From positions 10,155 through 27,596 of the forward strand of contig DJVN01000223.1 of assembly GCA_002441205.1 (NCBI GenBank): DNA of 17,442 nucleotides, in the 5' to 3' direction. Source of the stretch: Syntrophaceae bacterium UBA6255. Its GTDB lineage: Bacteria > Desulfobacterota > Syntrophia > Syntrophales > Smithellaceae. The notes under the pieces were generated by a model, which had not been told where the DNA came from, searched no databases, and saw nothing but the letters and a program-made list of their open reading frames with translations. Of the stretch, positions 13,509 through 17,442 are shown piece after piece. Numbering within the stretch: position 1 is the first letter of the stretch; every line of letters starts with the position of its first letter. The translations under genes were made by a program, and so were the position numbers.

Positions 13509-15323
13509 TTATTTAACTATTAAAATCTGTCCAGGGACGATTTTTTCATTCATGGATATTTGATTCAACTCCATTAATTTTGATAAATTTGTGTTGTGCT
13601 TCTTCGCAATACTGTGCAAACTATCGTTTTTGGTGACAATATATTTGTCCTTTCCCAGTTTATCTATATCCTTTGAAGACAAAATCTTTTTGCCTATTTT
13701 AGATTTCTTTGATTTTTGTTTGTTGATGATTAATGTCTGACCTACAAATATTTCCCCACTGTTTAGATTATTCATGTCTTTCAATTTACTTAAAGAAATG
13801 TTGAAATGTCTGGATATCCTTAAAAGCGTATCACCCTTCTTGACCTTGTATCGTCCTGATGAGGTAATTTCTGATTGATAATTTTTATCAGCTTTTTCCG
13901 CCGCATAACTTTTTCTTGCTACGGGAATTGTGAGTATTCTTCCCTGTACCAATTTTTTTTTGGAACCTAACCTGTTGAGTGATCTGATGTTAGAGACAGA
14001 AACACCATATTTCTTGGCAATGGAATAAACTGTTTCTCCCCTCTTCACGCGATGTTTTACATAGGCACTCCGATGTCTGCTGATTCTATGATTGCCGGTA
14101 TCATTCCCATTCTGAACAAAAGCCAAACTTGGCTTTTCACTTGCAGGAATATCATTGTAGACCACATTAAATTTTTCCAAATATCCTTCCGGCAATTTTA
14201 AATGATATTCTCGATCAGGAGTCATCTTATATCTTAATGCCGGATTAAGTAAGTTCAGCACTTCTTCCGATATTTCAATTTTTTCTGCAATATCCTTAAT
14301 CTTCATAATCTTATTTACTTTGACTTCTCCATAAGCAATCGGTTTTGCCGTATGGCTCAAATCGAATCCGTATTTCTGAGGATTGTTTACTATAAGAAGA
14401 GTGGCGAGAAACCGTGGAACATAGCGGGCTGTTTCATTAGGCAACTGCCTATATAAATCCCAGAAGCTATCCAAATAATTGATATGCTGTCTGGAGATGA
14501 CCCTTAAAACCCTGCCCTCTCCGCAATTATATGCGGCAAGAGCTGTAAGCCAATCTCCGAACATATTATGCAAATCCTTCAAATAAGCTATAGCGGCTTT
14601 TGTGGACTTTTGCACATCCATACGGTCATCAATCCATTCATCGCGACTCAGGCCATATTTATATCCGGTGGAAGGAATAAATTGCCATAATCCCAGTGCC
14701 CTGGCGGGAGAATAAGCATGGATTTTGAACAGACTTTCCACGAGCGGAAGCCAAAAAAACTCTTCAGGAATTCCCGCTTTTTTAATTTCTTTGATGATTT
14801 CGGGTCGATACATATTGGACCGCTGATAAGCGGCGATAAAACTGTCTCTCTCCGGACCCTGGAAAGAATATATTTCTTTCTGAACATCAGAATTAATTGT
14901 TAATTGTATTTCACTATTCTTACCCTTAATAACCGCCCTTTTCGATGAATAAACGGATAAAATTCGCTGGGCAATTAAAAGTCGCACATCATCTTTTTCT
15001 TGAGCAATGGCAGCATCACCATTGGCGTCAAGAATTAAGGAATACGCTTCATCAAGCGTATCTAGTGTGTCTTCCAATTCTCCTTTTGCCCAAAGCTTAT
15101 CAGCTTCTTCGAGTAATTCTAACGCATTTTCCATCATTTCCTGTTTTGCTTCATTATCTTCAACGTCTTGTGAAGCTTTATTTTCTGATGCAAAATCAAA
15201 CAAGCTGTTTTCTTCACTCTCATCTAAGTCTTTTGCACTTTGAGAAAAACTGATCAAAGGCAAGAGAAAAATAAAGCTGAATATCATGACATAGATCATG
15301 TAATTCTTTTGTATTTTAATCAT
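13509..15323 (-). CDS. Lytic transglycosylase with LysM repeats (MltD-like)
   Basis: A 604-residue secreted murein enzyme. A signal peptide (about 1-29, ending near SFSQSA) is followed by an acidic linker (31-66), a helical TPR-like stretch (about 67-125), and a GH23 transglycosylase domain (about 180-310). The domain shows LPLVESLFKIHAYSPARALGLWQF, with catalytic Glu196 in the E-S pair, and ALAAYNCGEGRV (261-272). Three LysM peptidoglycan-binding repeats follow: about 424-467, 492-534 and 560-603. A more degenerate one may lie near 330-377. The order matches MltD, which cuts glycan strands and leaves 1,6-anhydro-muramyl ends. There is no lipobox Cys, so unlike E. coli MltD it is probably not a lipoprotein. 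The ATG follows AGGGG. It stands alone between prfB and panC; its transcript probably ends at the panC terminator. Confidence 0.93.
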   Translation of the reverse strand: MIKIQKNYMIYVMIFSFIFLLPLISFSQSAKDLDESEENSLFDFASENKASQDVEDNEAKQEMMENALELLEEADKLWAKGELEDTLDTLDEAYSLILDANGDAAIAQEKDDVRLLIAQRILSVYSSKRAVIKGKNSEIQLTINSDVQKEIYSFQGPERDSFIAAYQRSNMYRPEIIKEIKKAGIPEEFFWLPLVESLFKIHAYSPARALGLWQFIPSTGYKYGLSRDEWIDDRMDVQKSTKAAIAYLKDLHNMFGDWLTALAAYNCGEGRVLRVISRQHINYLDSFWDLYRQLPNETARYVPRFLATLLIVNNPQKYGFDLSHTAKPIAYGEVKVNKIMKIKDIAEKIEISEEVLNLLNPALRYKMTPDREYHLKLPEGYLEKFNVVYNDIPASEKPSLAFVQNGNDTGNHRISRHRSAYVKHRVKRGETVYSIAKKYGVSVSNIRSLNRLGSKKKLVQGRILTIPVARKSYAAEKADKNYQSEITSSGRYKVKKGDTLLRISRHFNISLSKLKDMNNLNSGEIFVGQTLIINKQKSKKSKIGKKILSSKDIDKLGKDKYIVTKNDSLHSIAKKHNTNLSKLMELNQISMNEKIVPGQILIVK

Positions 15324-15397
15324 TAAAAACCCCTTTTTTTAAAACAAACGTGCAAAAGACTTCTCTGGCTATATCTTATATTAAAAATAAAATTTAT

Positions 15398-15414
15398 ATT
15401 TGTATATCACAAAT
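15398..15414. repeat. Short inverted repeat upstream of the lytic transglycosylase gene
   Basis: ATTTGT and ACAAAT are separated by five bases. On the minus strand the second arm lies 17 bases before a TATAAG box (15380-15375), at the place of a -35 element that is otherwise missing. It could be a regulator site, but the 155-base gap is very AT-rich and chance is a fair explanation. Confidence 0.2.
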
Positions 15415-15478
15415 TTTCATTTTTCCCAAAAATAAATACCATAAGATGTTTATGAATTATAATTTCTTCGATATATGG

Positions 15479-16583
15479 TTAATTAATTGTTGAGCTCATG
15501 AGATACGCTTGAATAAATTCATCAATGTCACCGTCAAGCACTTTTGCGGCATTGCCATTTTCCAGATTTGTTCGGTGATCTTTCACCATCTTGTAAGGAT
15601 GGAGAACATATGATCGTATCTGGCTTCCCCACGCAATGTCTTTTTTCAATTTGTTTTCCGCGTCAATTTTTTCATTTTTCAGCTGGAGTTCCCGTTCATA
15701 CAGCCGTGACTTTAAAAATTTCATAGCCATTGCTTTATTTTGAAATTGAGACCGTTCATTTTGGCACTGAACAACGATACCGGTAGGCAGGTGGGTAATT
15801 CGGACGGCGGAATCGGTTTTATTCACATGCTGTCCCCCCTTGCCTCCTGCGCGAAAAGTATCAATACGCAAATCGTCTTCATTAATTTCAATTTTTATAT
15901 CATCTTCTACTTCCGGATAAACAAAAACGGAAGAAAAAGACGTATGACGGCGTGCGCCGGCGTCGAAAGGAGATATGCGAACCAATCTGTGAATGCCGAT
16001 TTCCGCTTTCGCGTAACCATAAGCATACTCTCCCTCTAATGTAAAAGACACGCTTTTAACGCCGGCTTCATCTCCGGGAAGGTAATCGATGATTTTGGTG
16101 ACAAATTTCTTCTTTTCCGCCCAGCGTAAATACATGCGTAAAAGCATTTCAGTCCAATCCTGCGCTTCTGTTCCGCCTGCTCCGGCATGGATGGAAACAA
16201 TGGCATTCATGGAATCCTGCTCACTGCTGAGCATCATTTTAAGTTCTTCCCGGCTAACTGACGAACTTAACTTTTCCAATTCAAGGGAAATATCGTTAAG
16301 CACCTGCTCATCCTTTTCCTGAAGGGCGATATCCACTAGGCTCTCAATGTCGTTTATTTCCTTGTCAAAGTTTTCCCATCTTTCCAAAGATTCAGTCAAC
16401 TTTGTTTTTTTCTGCAAAACATCGCGGGCTTTATCCTGATCATTCCAAAAATCTTTTTTTAAAGACAATTCCTCCAGATCTTTAATTTTTAATCTCATTT
16501 CAGGAACGTCAAAGACATTCCCCTATGTGCTTTATTCTTTTTTTCAAATCGCTGACTGCCTCCGGTATATTTTCTATCGGCAT
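15479..16583 (-). CDS. prfB: Peptide chain release factor 2, with programmed +1 frameshift
   Basis: RF2 recognises UGA and UAA stop codons and triggers peptide release on the ribosome. The gene is in two frames: codons from ATG 16583 give 24 residues (MPIENIPEAVSDLKKRIKHI followed by GECL), then CTT TGA C. A +1 shift over the T at 16511 continues with Asp-Val-Pro-Glu-Met-Arg-Leu to the stop at 15479, giving 367 residues, close to the E. coli length. In this numbering the stop-recognition tripeptide SPF is at 204-206 and the catalytic GGQ at 249-251. GGAGG stands five bases before the ATG and lies inside the last codons of lnt, which overlaps by ten bases, so translation is probably coupled. 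An ordinary gene caller would report only the shorter part from ATG 16498. The frameshift gives autoregulation: low RF2 favours shifting at the UGA. Confidence 0.96.
16508..16524 (-). promoter_or_regulatory. Programmed +1 frameshift signal of prfB
   Basis: On the minus strand AGGGGA (16524-16519), an internal Shine-Dalgarno-like stimulator, stands about four bases before the slippery CTT-TGA-C (16514-16508). The zero-frame TGA is codon 25. This is the classical RF2 arrangement: when RF2 is scarce, the ribosome slips forward one base and reads GAC (Asp). Confidence 0.93.
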
Positions 16584-17442
16584 CGTTTCCTCCATATAAT
16601 TATTGTTACAAAATAACACGCAATCAAAATAAAACAAATCAGGACAAGAACATCACCACACTTATCATATATTGTCGGTATTTTTACAAATTTTACTTTA
16701 CCTTTTAAAGCATCCTCCATAAAGATATTTGTTTGAGCCATAACTCTACCGGTAGGGTCAATAATCCCTGAAATACCGGTATTGGCAGACCGCACCACAT
16801 AGAGCCGTGTCTCCACCGCCCTGAAAACCGTCATGGAAAAATGCTGAAAGGGAGCAGAGGTTGCACCAAACCACGCGTCATTGGTAATACTCACCAGCAA
16901 TTCAGCCGAATTATTTTTATATTCTCTGGCGGCAAAAGGCAAAATGCCTTCATAACAAATCAAAATCCCTATTTTTTTATCATTTATGGACAGCGGATAA
17001 AATCCTGCCCCTCTGCTGAAATCTCCGATACCTTCCGTGAATCCCTCGACAAACGGCATCAAATTCCTGAGAGGCACATATTCACCATAGGGCACAAGAT
17101 GAACCTTGTCATACCTGCCCCTGATTTCACCGGAGGGAGAAAGAAGGTATGCGCTATTGAAAACATCCATACCGTCCATTCGCGGTGACGAACTTACGGA
17201 CCCGAATATCAGCCAGCTTTTTGTTCTAGTGGCCAAATGGATAATTTGATCGTGCAGACTGTTTATATTTTGAAATTTAAACGGAACTGCGGTTTCCGGC
17301 CATATAATTAAACTGCCTTCTTCGGGTGAATTTTTTAACGTAAGGTTCTCGTATATGTTTAGAGTTTCTCTTCTTAAATTTTTATCCCATTTTATCGACT
17401 GATCAATATTGCCCTGTATCAGAGATACCTCTATCTCCGGTG
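16574..17442 (-). CDS. lnt: Apolipoprotein N-acyltransferase, C-terminal part (5' end outside window)
   Basis: Lnt adds the third acyl chain to the N-terminal cysteine of lipoproteins in the inner membrane. The window holds 288 codons of the periplasmic nitrilase-like domain and the last membrane segment; the frame is open to the edge, so the N-terminal membrane segments lie outside. Window residues: VSLIQGNIDQSIKW (5-18), WPET with catalytic Glu49, GRYDKVHLVPYGEYVPL with catalytic Lys112, and ILICYEG with catalytic Cys162, a complete Glu-Lys-Cys triad. The segment SITNDAWFGATSAPFQH and RAVETRLYVVRSANTGIS are also typical. A hydrophobic helix (about 260-283) ends in a basic tail. The stop at 16574 lies inside prfB, an overlap of ten bases. 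Two predicted lipoproteins encoded in this window (3682 and 4414) would be among its substrates. Confidence 0.96.
   Translation of the reverse strand, partial: PEIEVSLIQGNIDQSIKWDKNLRRETLNIYENLTLKNSPEEGSLIIWPETAVPFKFQNINSLHDQIIHLATRTKSWLIFGSVSSSPRMDGMDVFNSAYLLSPSGEIRGRYDKVHLVPYGEYVPLRNLMPFVEGFTEGIGDFSRGAGFYPLSINDKKIGILICYEGILPFAAREYKNNSAELLVSITNDAWFGATSAPFQHFSMTVFRAVETRLYVVRSANTGISGIIDPTGRVMAQTNIFMEDALKGKVKFVKIPTIYDKCGDVLVLICFILIACYFVTIIIWRKRCR

Noticed and set aside
15424..15477. Terminator after prfB (ACCATA...TATGGT followed by T-rich sequence)
   Set aside because: A six-pair AT-rich stem with a loop of about 30 bases is unlikely to terminate; chance is sufficient in this composition.

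Overview
This is a bacterial chromosomal window of ordinary housekeeping genes, with coding density near 93% and no phage, transposon, CRISPR or tRNA gene. The neighbourhoods (an M23 peptidase upstream of secA, lnt overlapping prfB, lptF-lptG divergent from a family 9 glycosyltransferase, panC-panD) and the AT-leaning, Shine-Dalgarno-led genes suggest a Gram-negative bacterium of the former Deltaproteobacteria, possibly near Syntrophales. The placement is an inference from gene order; an outer membrane is directly implied by LptF, LptG and Lnt.

Layout. 1-2495 (-): secA, lacking only its last few codons. 2610-3506 (-): a membrane-anchored M23 peptidoglycan peptidase. A back-to-back promoter region follows. 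3682-6696 (+): a tight cluster of an L,D-transpeptidase lipoprotein, a VanX-type D-Ala-D-Ala dipeptidase lipoprotein, an SDF-family amino-acid symporter and a small cysteine-rich zinc-ribbon protein; its middle is clearly richer in GC than the flanks. 6734-7951 (-): a heptosyltransferase-like glycosyltransferase. 8176-10435 (+): lptF and lptG, which form the membrane part of the LPS exporter. 10481-13328 (-): ahcY downstream of panD and panC. 13509-15323 (-): an MltD-like lytic transglycosylase with LysM repeats. 15479-17442 (-): prfB, whose full reading frame needs a programmed +1 frameshift, and the C-terminal part of lnt.

Most of the window serves the cell envelope: protein export (SecA), lipoprotein maturation (Lnt), LPS transport and sugar transfer (LptFG, GT9) and peptidoglycan remodelling (M23 peptidase, L,D-transpeptidase, VanX-like dipeptidase, lytic transglycosylase). 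The rest is coenzyme and methyl-cycle metabolism (PanC, PanD, AhcY) and translation termination (RF2).

The most notable element is the leader of panC-panD at 13337-13457. A 30-nt hairpin with one bulged A on each strand and a GAAA loop matches the description of the pan motif, an orphan riboswitch candidate. It is followed by a strong intrinsic terminator ending 8 nt before panC. The 3' strand of the pan hairpin repeats nine bases of the terminator's 3' arm, so it can pair with the terminator's 5' arm as an antiterminator. This gives a readable model of a transcription-attenuation riboswitch. secA also has a good promoter followed by a terminator-like hairpin inside its own leader.
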